Assembly: GCF_001894745.1 (NCBI RefSeq)
Contig: NZ_BBYF01000013.1
Coordinates: 62,001-126,000 of the forward strand
DNA: 64,000 nt
Direction: 5' to 3'
Source of the DNA: Paenibacillus sp. NAIST15-1
GTDB taxonomy: Bacteria; Bacillota; Bacilli; Paenibacillales; Paenibacillaceae
The notes below the pieces were generated by a model. That model worked only from the letters and a program-made list of their open reading frames with translations. It ran no database searches and was not told the DNA's origin. The position numbers were made by a program, and so were the translations under genes. How positions within the stretch are numbered: position 1 is the first letter of the stretch; each line of letters starts with the position of its first letter. This document shows positions 7,091 to 15,253 of the stretch, piece after piece.

Positions 7091-8749
7091 TTATTGCAGC
7101 GCTTTAATCGCATATTCCAACTCCACATCTATACTATCAACATACTTGGCCTTAAACGTTTCTCTTGTTAGCGGAATTTGAATATCTGGGGTAACGCCTC
7201 CTTTTCCGCTAAAGTCGCTGTCGACTTGAATCTCATGGTTGCGGTTCAATGATCTGCCATCTGGCAATTGTACGACATATCCCTCTGGCAGCTGAATGGT
7301 AATCGGAGCTGTGTATAGACCAAATGAGCCATTGGTAGGCGTAAATCCAATGATTTTGACATTGGGCAGTCCTTTCAAGGCTAATGGAATTCCTTCTCCA
7401 GAGCTGACCGTTTGACTGTTGATTAAGATGGCGATTTTCCCGTTGAACGATGGTTCTGTTGGCGTGAGCGTTCTAGTTTCATTATGATCCAGCTCGAATT
7501 TGTGGGTATACCTGTTATAATAGCTCGTAATTTCGTAAAAGCGTTCCTCCTGTACAAAATGCCGGGCTATATCCGCTACTAATTGGTCTTCACCGCCTCG
7601 ATTATCTCGAACATCAATGATCAATCCTTTCATTTGATGATCCAGATATGCCTGCAACTTGGTAATCAATATTTCTTCCGGACTTGTAGCGAAGAGCTCC
7701 TTCTGAAAAGAATTAATCTTCAAATAGCCGTACCCGCTGCTTAATAATTGACCTTCAATGATGTCCTGTCCAGCATTCTCCCTTTGTAAAGTTAAAAAGT
7801 TGTCGTCGTATGCCTGAAGTGTAACTTTTTGGGTTTTCGTTTCGTTTAGATTGATAAAGGCGACTTGCACCTCTCTGCCAATTGGGGCTCGCGTCATAAG
7901 CAGACCTTGATGATGCATCTTCGCTTGTTCTGTGGCTAAAGAGGTAACAATGAAGCCTGAGTTATTATAAGCTTCTTTCGCATCACGGCCATCCCAAGTC
8001 ACAATCTCTGCACCGACTTTGATTCCTATCTGTTCAGCAGGACTATCCTTAATGACCTTGTTCACGAGTATCGTACCATCATCCAGCCGGATCGCGGTTA
8101 TGCCGAATCCGCCTCCAATTTCAGCCTTAAGCTCTGCCTTATTTTCTTTAAGTCCGACATGACCATCGGGAATGGAACTGACGTATTCCTTCAAGGTCTG
8201 GTAATAGAGCGCTTTATCCTGATTTTTCTCAGCTTTTTGGAAGATAGGCTCGAACTTACTTCTTAGCGCATCCCAATTGATTTTTTTCCAATCACTGAAC
8301 GGGTATTCCACTGACAGTCGCTCATTCATCTCCACAAATGCTTGGGAGTAGCTCAGGCTGCTTAAGTCGCTTACCGGATTGTACCTCAATTGCCCTGCGA
8401 ACATCAGTGCAGCTACAAGCGGGATCACCCCGACGATACAAACTATAATCCGCCATATTCGATACTTAGGAACAAGGATGCGTCGAGAAGGCTTGAATAC
8501 CTTTTTGATGGTACAAATGAATACGAGGAATGTCCAAGAATAGATGATCAAGGATAGATCTGAAGTATTCCCATCTAGAATGCTTATCACTGCTCCAAGA
8601 AGGGTGATACTCGGCACAAAGTCTAACCACCTGTAATATTTCTGAATCGGTACAGCATACCAGATCAGAACAAATAAATTCAAAGCGCTAAGGATTAAAT
8701 CCCAGACCGTAAACCACTTGATGGAATCAATCGTGCCGTAAAAGCTCAT
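7091..8749 (-). CDS. Membrane-anchored S41 family peptidase with PDZ domain
   Basis: A 552-aa protein. The N-terminal ~120 residues contain about four hydrophobic segments (near 15-33, 44-60, 66-82, 100-117). An S41 N-terminal region follows, then a PDZ-like domain (GTILVNKVIKDSPAEQIGIK, ~225-244) and the C-terminal S41 protease core. The nucleophile lies in TVSSGEG (S449/S450), with the upstream motif IIDVRDNRGG at 377-386. This family degrades misfolded or unstructured proteins outside the cell or at the membrane. GGAGAGG precedes ATG 8749. The multi-span N-terminus is longer than the single anchor of CtpA-type enzymes. The gene is a single unit, divergent from the lipoprotein gene. Confidence 0.88.
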   Translation of the reverse strand: MSFYGTIDSIKWFTVWDLILSALNLFVLIWYAVPIQKYYRWLDFVPSITLLGAVISILDGNTSDLSLIIYSWTFLVFICTIKKVFKPSRRILVPKYRIWRIIVCIVGVIPLVAALMFAGQLRYNPVSDLSSLSYSQAFVEMNERLSVEYPFSDWKKINWDALRSKFEPIFQKAEKNQDKALYYQTLKEYVSSIPDGHVGLKENKAELKAEIGGGFGITAIRLDDGTILVNKVIKDSPAEQIGIKVGAEIVTWDGRDAKEAYNNSGFIVTSLATEQAKMHHQGLLMTRAPIGREVQVAFINLNETKTQKVTLQAYDDNFLTLQRENAGQDIIEGQLLSSGYGYLKINSFQKELFATSPEEILITKLQAYLDHQMKGLIIDVRDNRGGEDQLVADIARHFVQEERFYEITSYYNRYTHKFELDHNETRTLTPTEPSFNGKIAILINSQTVSSGEGIPLALKGLPNVKIIGFTPTNGSFGLYTAPITIQLPEGYVVQLPDGRSLNRNHEIQVDSDFSGKGGVTPDIQIPLTRETFKAKYVDSIDVELEYAIKALQ

Positions 8750-8910
8750 GAAAGAGCACCTCTCCCCATAAAATCAGTTTCTATATAATGCCATTCAGAA
8801 GCTGCTTGAACGATACATAAATTGTTCCTAAATTTTCGCACGCTCGTGAATACTGCTCTACAGTGTGTCTGGTCTAAACAGCAATCTTATTTTGAAATGA
8901 GCTGATACTT

Positions 8911-9315
8911 ATGCATAAAGGAATCTTTACATTACTGCTTTTATTAATGTTGTTAGGCATTACCGGTTGTGGAAGTAAATCCATAGTTTCTATAGAGCTA
9001 GAGTGTCAAGGGTTGGAACGAGTGGAGAAGTGCAGCAATTATAGCAGTAGTAATGAGCAGATCATGAAGAAGTTCGAAAGGGCAACCGATACAGCGACGA
9101 AATTGCCAGGCGCATTAGATTACGCAGCAGAATATCGCATGACCATTACTTATTCTGACCATACGATTGCTAAGTACGATTTATCATTAGGTGCAGAGAG
9201 AGGAAAGAAAGGCTTACTAGTCGACCTGAATCATTCTGAAGTAGGATACGAAATAGGAAAAACCTATGCCAATCAACTGCGGGAAGTTATCAACAAATCG
9301 GGGAAGAGCGAGTAG
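8911..9315 (+). CDS. Small lipoprotein of unknown function
   Basis: A 134-aa protein with a type II signal peptide: a basic start (MHKG), a leucine-rich core, and the lipobox I17-T-G-C20. The mature part has two further cysteines (ECQGLERVEKC) that could form a disulfide. It ends in a mixed alpha/beta domain (EYRMTITYSDHTIAKYDLSL). I do not recognise the family. The ribosome site is weak (GAGCTG). A small DUF4181-like membrane protein gene follows about 70 nt later, possibly in the same transcript. Confidence 0.75.
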   Translation: MHKGIFTLLLLLMLLGITGCGSKSIVSIELECQGLERVEKCSNYSSSNEQIMKKFERATDTATKLPGALDYAAEYRMTITYSDHTIAKYDLSLGAERGKKGLLVDLNHSEVGYEIGKTYANQLREVINKSGKSE

Positions 9316-9384
9316 AAGAAATACGACTGCTTGAACGTACCCATGTAGAATTTCGAATCTGATAAAAATAAAGGGGTGAATACG

Positions 9385-9747
9385 ATGCCCAACTCATCTA
9401 TGATCTCATTTATCGTTCTTTTTATAGTGCTGCTTAAGTCGGTACTCAGCAGATTGATTATCGGGCCCGAAAAAACGGAGATTCGTGAAGAAGGCAAGAA
9501 ACTACAATGGTGGGGCTTGATCATAGTAGCGATTATCTATTTAGGTGTATTCTTCTTCTATTATGATTACATCTATTCCAAGACCATCGTATTGAAGATG
9601 TTTTGGATATCATTTTTGACGATTACAGGAGCGTTCAATTTTTTTATCGAATGGAAGTATTCCAGCAATCGAAAACAGTGTATCGTAACCGCGATCATTA
9701 TACCACTAGCAGCATTACTGGTTGCCGTTGTTATTTATGAACCTTGA
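9385..9747 (+). CDS. Small membrane protein, DUF4181-like
   Basis: A 120-aa protein with four hydrophobic stretches, starting MPNSSMISFIVLFIVLLK. A short conserved-looking cytosolic loop (PEKTEIREEGKKLQWWG) lies after the first helix. That layout resembles the DUF4181 family of small Bacillales membrane proteins; this is a resemblance only and no function is known. AAGGGG at 9371-9376 is 8 nt before ATG 9385, so I prefer that start to GTG 9376, which overlaps the ribosome site. Confidence 0.65.
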   Translation: MPNSSMISFIVLFIVLLKSVLSRLIIGPEKTEIREEGKKLQWWGLIIVAIIYLGVFFFYYDYIYSKTIVLKMFWISFLTITGAFNFFIEWKYSSNRKQCIVTAIIIPLAALLVAVVIYEP

Positions 9748-10074
9748 TTTCGTACAGACGGCTTCATTTTGGTTTGTGCTTCACCATTTGTAGCCGAAGA
9801 TGTTGATTATACCGTGCAAGAGTTGTTTGTATTGAAAAGATATCGGGGTACGAACATTGCATCGATCACAGTAGAGAAGGTGCTTGGGCAGCTTTCTGGG
9901 AAGATTTCCATCTGTCAGTTAGCAGCAAACCAACGAGCGGTAGCCTTTTGGAAGAAGTATTATCGGGAACATCATATTGATTACGTTGAAACTCAAGAGC
10001 GTATCCCGGTAGATGGACTTGAAGGATTGCGAGAAATTATTTCTCAATCCTTTGAAATCCAGCGCACATGTTGA
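9748..10074 (+). pseudogene. 5'-truncated GNAT acetyltransferase
   Basis: The frame is open from directly after the stop of the DUF4181-like gene and encodes the second half of a GNAT N-acetyltransferase. Seen are beta4 (DGFILVCASPF), beta4-alpha3 with YTVQELFVLKRYRGTNIAS, and the C-terminal part NQRAVAFWKKYYREH. The N-terminal ~60 residues (alpha1 to beta3) are missing and there is no start codon with a ribosome site. The acetyl-CoA motif (RYRGTNIAS where RxxGxG/A is usual) is also degenerate. I call it a remnant. The left breakpoint lies within a few bases of 9748. Confidence 0.7.
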
Positions 10075-10338
10075 GTCCATATATGATAGATCTCTAGGTA
10101 CGATGCTTGCTACCCTCAGGCAAATCCAAAGCATGTATCGGGAATAAGACTTGTTCGATTAATTCCTTAATCATTCGATGTATAAGCCACCCTCACGATA
10201 CCCAACATTCTCCTATTTATTTAGAAAACTTTAGGTGTTACACTAATTTGTCGATAGCGTAACGGATATTCATTATGTCTATTCTTATCAAGAGTAGCTC
10301 AAGGTAACAAAATACAGTCATCAGAGGGAATGATCATC

Positions 10339-11406
10339 ATGAAGAAACGTGCTGTAAGCTTACTTATTTTTATTTTTCTCCTAAGTTTGGCCCTTCCAGG
10401 ACAAGCTTCGATGGAAGCGGTTAGCCAAGAACCGATTATTAAAGATGGAAATCTCGAAAAATCGATTCGTTCATGGATAGGTAAAAAAGACGATGACCCA
10501 CTTACCAAAACGGATTTAGAATCTCTCACCGTTGTATCTTTGTCAGGTAAAGGAATTAAAGATCTGCAGGGATTGGAGTATGCCGTCAATATCACAGATC
10601 TCGATTTAGACATTAATGAAATTACTGATCTTGCACCGCTAAAGAAACTCTCAAAGATCCATACTCTCAGTCTCAAAGCAAATCAAATCTCATCGATTGA
10701 GGAATTGTCAGCTATGAAGGAGCTGAAATATCTAGAAATAAGTTGGAATCGGGTCTCATCCCTAGATGTAGTGAAACAATTGCCTCGTCTAATTGAGTTG
10801 GGCGCCGCCCACAATCAAATTTCGAATGTTCCAGCACTCTCTAGTGCCGCAGAATTAGCGTATTTGAAAATGGACGACAATGCGATAGAAGACATAGCTC
10901 CTCTCGGCAACATGAAAAAGTTGACATATCTTAATGTATCTAACAATAAAATTAAGGATTTCTCGCCGCTACGAATGCTGTCCAAAAGTCTGACATATCT
11001 GGGGATTGATGGACACCAGGTAACTGATCTTAAGCTGCTAGAAGGATTCAACAATCTCGAAGGTCTCTCTGCTAACAACAATAACATCGAGAGTCTTGCT
11101 CCTTTAGCAAAATTAACTAACTTGTCTACTTTGGATCTTTCTTCTAACAAGATTAAAGATATAGAACCATTAAACCATTTGAACAAGTTGGATTCCCTCT
11201 ACTTGAATAACAACCGAGTGTGGAATTTGGAACCGTTAAGAAATTTGAAAGCCCTAAAAATCCTACATTTGAACAACAACCGGGTGTGGGATTTGGAGCC
11301 GATTCAAAATAATAGTTATGATTTTCATTGGGATACGGGGGCAGAACGATACGGACTGCAGTTGAACGATAACTACTTGGACTTAAGCCAAGGCACCCAA
11401 ACCTAG
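10339..11406 (+). CDS. Secreted leucine-rich-repeat protein (amber-interrupted)
   Basis: This encodes 355 aa: a signal peptide (MKKRAVSLLIFIFLLSLALPGQAS), a short cap, and about eleven internalin-like LRRs of ~22 residues (pattern LxxLxLxxNxIxDIxPL). Such proteins act at the cell surface in binding, not catalysis. The frame ends at TAG 11404-11406, but the same frame stays open beyond it and encodes a stalk domain (to 11829), so the original protein was probably LRR plus stalk. ATG 10339 was chosen because AGAGGGA (10323-10329) is about 9 nt upstream; ATG 10330 would touch it. Confidence 0.85.
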   Translation: MKKRAVSLLIFIFLLSLALPGQASMEAVSQEPIIKDGNLEKSIRSWIGKKDDDPLTKTDLESLTVVSLSGKGIKDLQGLEYAVNITDLDLDINEITDLAPLKKLSKIHTLSLKANQISSIEELSAMKELKYLEISWNRVSSLDVVKQLPRLIELGAAHNQISNVPALSSAAELAYLKMDDNAIEDIAPLGNMKKLTYLNVSNNKIKDFSPLRMLSKSLTYLGIDGHQVTDLKLLEGFNNLEGLSANNNNIESLAPLAKLTNLSTLDLSSNKIKDIEPLNHLNKLDSLYLNNNRVWNLEPLRNLKALKILHLNNNRVWDLEPIQNNSYDFHWDTGAERYGLQLNDNYLDLSQGTQT

Positions 11407-11829
11407 AAAATATTTAAAAAATTAAATGCGGATAACTATGGTATTAAGTCTCAGCGTAAGACTCAACGCTTGGTGATCGGCAGCAAGACAGCCTATGTGG
11501 GCGACAGTATCTACAATCTAACAGCAGCGCCATTCATTCAGACAGGCCGTACCTACGTACCTATCCGTTTCATTTCCGAGAAACTTGGGGCAAATGTAAG
11601 TTGGAACCAGAGTACGAAGGAGGTAACGATTCAAAAAGACAGCAAAACGATTCGTTGGGTTGTGGGGAATAGGCAAGTTAAGATAAACCAGCGAACTGTG
11701 ATGTCCGACGCTCCTTTACTACTGAGAAATAACAGCACGTTTGTTCCAGTTCGCTTTGTGTCGGAGCAGCTTAATACTTCGGTTGAATATTTAGGCAGCA
11801 AAAAAATGGTCATCATATTCCCAGAATAA
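11407..11829 (+). pseudogene. Stalk (copper amine oxidase N-like) domain, cut off by an in-frame TAG
   Basis: In the same frame as the LRR gene and directly after its TAG, the sequence reads KIFKKLNADNYGIKS and then a stalk domain. The domain has two repeats, each with a typical strand pair (YVPIRFISEKLGANVSWN and FVPVRFVSEQLNTSVEYL). This domain is common at the ends of Paenibacillus surface proteins. No ribosome site precedes GTG 11470, so independent translation is unlikely. The piece is either dead or reached only by TAG readthrough. Confidence 0.7.
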
Positions 11830-11853
11830 GACCGCATAACAGAACTCAATTTT

Positions 11854-11890
11854 GGACGCATCTAAGGACAACTGGATTGCGTCCTGTTTC
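11854..11890 (+). terminator. Terminator after the LRR/stalk gene
   Basis: GGACGCA (11854-11860) pairs with TGCGTCC (11878-11884), followed by TGTTTCTTT. The position, 25 nt after the stalk-domain stop, fits. Confidence 0.5.
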
Positions 11891-11959
11891 TTTACTTGCT
11901 GTTACAGACAGCGCGGAGAATATGGCGGAGACATTTTTTGAAAAAATCGAGTTAATCGA

Positions 11960-11997
11960 CAAACGTTAAGAAAGTCCATCCTTAAGCAGGATGGACT
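11960..11997 (-). terminator. Terminator of rluF
   Basis: A perfect 9-bp stem (11973-11981 with 11989-11997) has a 7-nt loop and lies 17 nt downstream of the rluF stop. On the minus strand it is followed by TTCTT and AACGTTTG. Confidence 0.75.
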
Positions 11998-12014
11998 CTA
12001 ATGTCCCTTAGTTT

Positions 12015-12728
12015 TTACCATTCTTTTGGCTCATAATTTAAGTCTCTAAATAATTGAGATAGCTCCTTCTTTGATAAATCTCTCCATTGTCCAACAGGAA
12101 GGTTGGCTAAATGAATATTCATGATTCGGATTCTTTGCAATCGGCGAACGCTGTATCCTAATGCAGTGCACATGCGGCGAATTTGACGATTAAGCCCCTG
12201 TGTCAAAATGATTTGAAAATCAAATCTTGATAATTGAACTACTTTACAAGGCAGTGTTGTTGTACCTAATATTCTGACACCCTCTGACATCCTCTTCAAG
12301 AATTCAGGAGTAATTGGCTTGTCTACTGCAACGATATATTCCTTTTCGTGCTTATTTTCAGCACGCAGAATTTCGTTAACAATGTCGCCATCGTTTGTAA
12401 GTAGAATTAGGCCCTCTGAATCTTTATCCAGGCGTCCAATATGAAATATTCGTAATGGATGGTTGACGAAATCAACAATATTCCCCTTTACACCTTTTTC
12501 TGTTGTACTAGTGATGCCTACAGGTTTATTTAAGGCAATATAGACATTATGCTTTGCTTCTCGGTTTTGGATTGGATTGCCATCTACTCGAACGTCATCC
12601 CCAGCTTCAACTTGGCTTCCTATAGTTGCAAGTTTACCATTAATAGTAACTCTTCCATCGGTAATTAATTTATCGGCACCTCGTCTAGATGCTTTTCCAG
12701 ATTCACTTATATATTTATTAATACGCAT
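12015..12728 (-). CDS. rluF: 23S rRNA pseudouridine synthase, RluF type
   Basis: A 237-aa RsuA/RluB/RluF-family enzyme that isomerizes uridine to pseudouridine in 23S rRNA (U2604 for RluF). Residues 1-47 are the S4 RNA-binding domain ([20 protein letters not shown]). The catalytic aspartate is D101 in [12 protein letters not shown]. RluF-like features include [30 protein letters not shown], and [15 protein letters not shown] near the C-terminus. Length is close to the shorter Gram-positive members. It is an isolated gene on the minus strand with its own terminator. Confidence 0.88.
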   Translation of the reverse strand: MRINKYISESGKASRRGADKLITDGRVTINGKLATIGSQVEAGDDVRVDGNPIQNREAKHNVYIALNKPVGITSTTEKGVKGNIVDFVNHPLRIFHIGRLDKDSEGLILLTNDGDIVNEILRAENKHEKEYIVAVDKPITPEFLKRMSEGVRILGTTTLPCKVVQLSRFDFQIILTQGLNRQIRRMCTALGYSVRRLQRIRIMNIHLANLPVGQWRDLSKKELSQLFRDLNYEPKEW

Positions 12729-12793
12729 GCTGACACATCCTTAATGAGAGGATTATTTAATTAGATACTAACTATACTTTATTTTAAGGATGA

Positions 12794-13318
12794 ATCACAT
12801 ACTATTATTCAGATATAACGGATAAAAATTTGTTCCAAAAGTATCCATCCTTTTATTTACATAGAAGCTATTCACCCGTATATCCAACGGTAGATATTGT
12901 TGTTTCAGCCGATGGACATAAATTAGAACTAGATTCGATAACGCTGACATTTTATCAAGCACCTGGTCATACGAATGATGGTTTATTTACAGTGATCGAA
13001 CCATATGGTCTATTTTGTTCTGGAGATTACCTGTCAGATGTTGAGTTTCCGTTCATCTTTAGCAGTTATGAAGACTATGTACATACGATCAATAAAGCAG
13101 AAAATATTTTGCTAAATCATCAAATAACGACTCACATACCTGGACACGGATCGACAACACAGAATCAGGAGGAAATTCAAAAAAGGATAAACAGTTCAAA
13201 ATATTACTTAAAACAGCTTCTTCATGATAACGGAGAGTTAGAAAAATACTTAAGCAGGGAGTATCCATTTTTTGAAGGAATGAAGAGCATTCATGCTGAC
13301 AATAAAGAGATGGTCAAG
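12794..13318 (+). pseudogene. Truncated metallo-beta-lactamase-fold hydrolase
   Basis: The open frame encodes the C-terminal half of an MBL-fold enzyme: APGHTNDGLF (third metal motif), FCSGDYLSD (bridging aspartate motif) and THIPGHGST (last metal histidine). The first motif HxHxDH and everything before it are absent, and no credible start or ribosome site exists. At about 13,318 the reading frame runs into sequence that codes better on the other strand, so both ends look damaged. I treat it as a dead fragment. Confidence 0.65.
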
Positions 13319-13475
13319 GTGCCTTCCCCTCCTTCAAGCGGCTAAATGTCTGCATGAACTGCTCCTTCGTAATCGATACGGTCGATCCAATTTGGTTAAA
13401 TACAGCATGCGATTGGCGGATTGGAGCGTTTTGCATCGCCCCGCTAGATGAAGGGATTGGATGCAACAACGTCGT
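13314..13475 (-). pseudogene. Minus-strand gene remnant of unknown family
   Basis: On the minus strand, the frame ending at the TGA at 13314-13316 reads MQNAPIRQSHAVFNQIGSTV followed by SITKEQFMQTFSRLKEGKAP. That composition looks like a real protein C-terminus rather than noise. No ribosome site or start was found upstream and the frame fades beyond about 13475. I do not recognise the family. It abuts the truncated MBL fragment, which suggests a deletion joint near 13,318. Confidence 0.35.
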
Positions 13476-13630
13476 ATATCTAGAGAGACATTTGTTAATA
13501 CCAGTCTATGTGAACACCATTTAATTAACCAGCAAATTTACCAGTCGAAATTTTCCCTTGAATCATCATTTTTGGCATTATATTTGGTAAGAGAATTAGG
13601 AAACCAAAGAAAGAGAAATGAGGGATCGAA

Positions 13631-14107
13631 GTGTCGTATATCGTTGATTTTAAAAATGTGTCTACGGTTGGTTTAGAATCTTCACCTGTAGCAGAAACAC
13701 TTGCTGGTTTACGTGCTAACGAAGCCCGTTACTTCATGAATAAATACAAACATGAATTTACGGTTGTACCAGCTAGCGAAAGTCAGGAGAACCTTGATTA
13801 CGTGAATCGAATCTTGAAAGAGGAACGTGATATTGAGTTTGCGGCCAAACCTTTAGAAACGTCGCACTTTCAAGTGGAAAATATTCAAATCACCTACGTT
13901 TTTTATGAGGATGGTCTTGGGCTCAATGTCATGTATACGGTGGATGACCCGAAGAAGCGAGCTGTTGGATTTAAGCTTTCTGAGGGGATGGAGGTACCAA
14001 AGGAGTTAGAGGGGAAGTTTAAGTTTGCCAGACAGAAATCAAAATTGGCGGGAACAATTCGAGGCTCGTATTTTGTGATTAAAGGAGAATATGAATATAC
14101 ATTGTGA
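13631..14107 (+). CDS. Conserved hypothetical protein (158 aa)
   Basis: GTG 13631 is preceded by GAGGG at about 8-nt spacing. The protein is soluble and acidic-to-neutral, with no signal peptide or membrane helix. It has a central region DYVNRILKEERDIEFAAKPL and a beta-rich second half (ITYVFYEDGLGLNVMYTVDD, GSYFVIKGEYEYTL). I do not recognise the family. It is an independent unit closed by a good terminator at 14116-14145. The in-frame composition and strong downstream terminator support a real gene. Confidence 0.7.
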   Translation: MSYIVDFKNVSTVGLESSPVAETLAGLRANEARYFMNKYKHEFTVVPASESQENLDYVNRILKEERDIEFAAKPLETSHFQVENIQITYVFYEDGLGLNVMYTVDDPKKRAVGFKLSEGMEVPKELEGKFKFARQKSKLAGTIRGSYFVIKGEYEYTL

Positions 14108-14115
14108 CAATATGC

Positions 14116-14145
14116 AGGCCATCCACACTGGATGGCCTTAAAATT
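14116..14145 (+). terminator. Intrinsic terminator after the 158-aa gene
   Basis: GGCCATCC (14117-14124) pairs perfectly with GGATGGCC (14130-14137) over a 5-nt loop, followed by TTAAAATTT. It could also stop transcription arriving from the right. Confidence 0.75.
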
Positions 14146-14344
14146 TGCCGTTAAAGAAGCGCGATGAACTGTATTACAGGTAAGGCGAGAATGAGTTTTG
14201 AGGGATGTGAATGTTCAGCCTCAGCAGCTAGTACGTGGGGTAAGTAACGTTTCATGATATCGAACATTTGTTCTTTTCTGGGGAAGGCTATGATGGTACA
14301 ATACTCGTATGTGAAGCAGTAATTACATGATGAGGTGTGCGCAA

Positions 14345-14629
14345 ATGAATGATTATATCGTGATCAAGAAGCATAGATCCAATTATCCCAATCCGCTGAC
14401 GTTAATAAAGGGACAATCCGTCATTATGGGGGAAAAATATGAAGGGCCTGAGAATTGGGAGAACTGGATTTTCTGCACGACGCAATCAGAGGGAAACCAA
14501 AAAATCAGCGGATGGGTTCCGATGCAGCTCCTTGACACTAAGGGGACAGAAGCAATTGTCCTTGAGGATTATACCGCACGAGAATTGAATGCAGGAAATC
14601 TACAACTTGCAGATGATTATTTTTTATAA
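14345..14629 (+). CDS. Small SH3-like domain protein
   Basis: A 94-aa protein. It reads as a bacterial SH3-type barrel: DYIVIKKHRSNYPNPLTL, then a central GEKYEGPENWENWIFCTT and GWVPMQLLD, ending in an acidic tail. Such small cytoplasmic SH3 proteins occur in Bacillales, usually without known partners. ATG 14345 has TGAGGTG (14331-14337) about 8 nt upstream, so I prefer it to the earlier in-frame ATG 14327. The next gene begins 15 nt after its stop, so the pair is probably co-transcribed. Confidence 0.7.
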   Translation: MNDYIVIKKHRSNYPNPLTLIKGQSVIMGEKYEGPENWENWIFCTTQSEGNQKISGWVPMQLLDTKGTEAIVLEDYTARELNAGNLQLADDYFL

Positions 14630-14644
14630 GGGGTGGTTGGCGCA

Positions 14645-15040
14645 TTGAGTAACTCGCATATTCTAACAAGGACGGAAATAGAAAGACTCCTCGTTTTCAT
14701 TGATTGTTTTCAGGACGCCGATCATGAACATATTCGAATCGTGAACGGGTATCCTTGTGAAAGTGAAGTGGTTACCGCATTTCGAAAAGCGCTTGAAGAT
14801 AGTGGATTTTTGATTGTGTTTGATTGGAAAGCTTGGCTCGCGGCGCACGAAACCTATCAGGACATCAGGAATAATATCGATGAGCAAATTAGGAACGCGG
14901 ATATCGATACTCTTCGTAAACTTATGACCTGCTATATTCGTGGCGATCGATTCAATGAAGGAATGTTCGCAGCCGTTATTCAAAATGGGAATGTTTCGAT
15001 AATTTTGCGTCGATTAAGAGAGTTATTTCCGGAGGAATAA
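14645..15040 (+). CDS. DUF6508-like protein
   Basis: About 131 aa from TTG 14645. The C-terminal half matches the pattern I associate with DUF6508: FDWKAWLAAHETY, then DTLRKLMTCYIRGDRFNEG and a final NGNVSIILRRLREL. Function is unknown for the family. It is all-helical with no signal or membrane segment. The start is uncertain: AAGGGG at 14628-14633 fits TTG 14645, while GTG 14633 has no ribosome site. It is coupled to the SH3-like gene and closed by a strong terminator. Confidence 0.7.
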   Translation: MSNSHILTRTEIERLLVFIDCFQDADHEHIRIVNGYPCESEVVTAFRKALEDSGFLIVFDWKAWLAAHETYQDIRNNIDEQIRNADIDTLRKLMTCYIRGDRFNEGMFAAVIQNGNVSIILRRLRELFPEE

Positions 15041-15063
15041 AGAGCACTATTAGGTGTCTAGTC

Positions 15064-15100
15064 AACGAGTTATGGCGAAAAAACGATAACTCGTTTTTTA
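15064..15100 (+). terminator. Intrinsic terminator
   Basis: AACGAGTTAT (15064-15073) pairs perfectly with ATAACTCGTT (15086-15095), followed by a T6 run. It separates the SH3/DUF6508 pair from the catabolic operon. Confidence 0.9.
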
Positions 15101-15107
15101 TATCCAT

Positions 15108-15123
15108 AAACATTATAACGTTA
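15108..15123. promoter_or_regulatory. GntR-type operator, upstream copy
   Basis: AAACATTATAACGTTA is a near-palindrome (one mismatch in the inner arms) of the same sequence as the perfect copy at 15161-15176. It lies just upstream of the -35 box. The two centres are 53 bp apart, about five helical turns. Confidence 0.6.
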
Positions 15124-15125
15124 TA

Positions 15126-15154
15126 TTGACGTCGGTAACATGCGGTGCTACTAT
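15126..15154 (+). promoter_or_regulatory. Sigma-A promoter of the catabolic operon
   Basis: TTGACG (15126-15131) and TACTAT (15149-15154) are spaced by 17 bp. Operator-like palindromes lie on both sides. The first coding start is 100 bp downstream. Confidence 0.7.
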
Positions 15155-15160
15155 GAATTC

Positions 15161-15176
15161 AAACATTATAATGTTT
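15161..15176. promoter_or_regulatory. GntR-type operator, perfect palindrome
   Basis: AAACATTATAATGTTT is a perfect 16-bp palindrome covering the expected transcription start. The GntR/UTRA regulator encoded last in the operon (19238) is the natural candidate to bind it. Confidence 0.65.
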
Positions 15177-15253
15177 CGCTTAGTCTTTATCCTTCCAATG
15201 TGAAATCAAGTTGTTAGATTGATAGATTGTTTACGCGAAGCGAGGTGAGCAGC

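Noticed and set aside
13461-13676. 71-codon plus-strand frame before the 158-aa gene
   Set aside because: It overlaps the start of a better supported gene and a minus-strand remnant, has no ribosome site, and its composition is unlike a protein.
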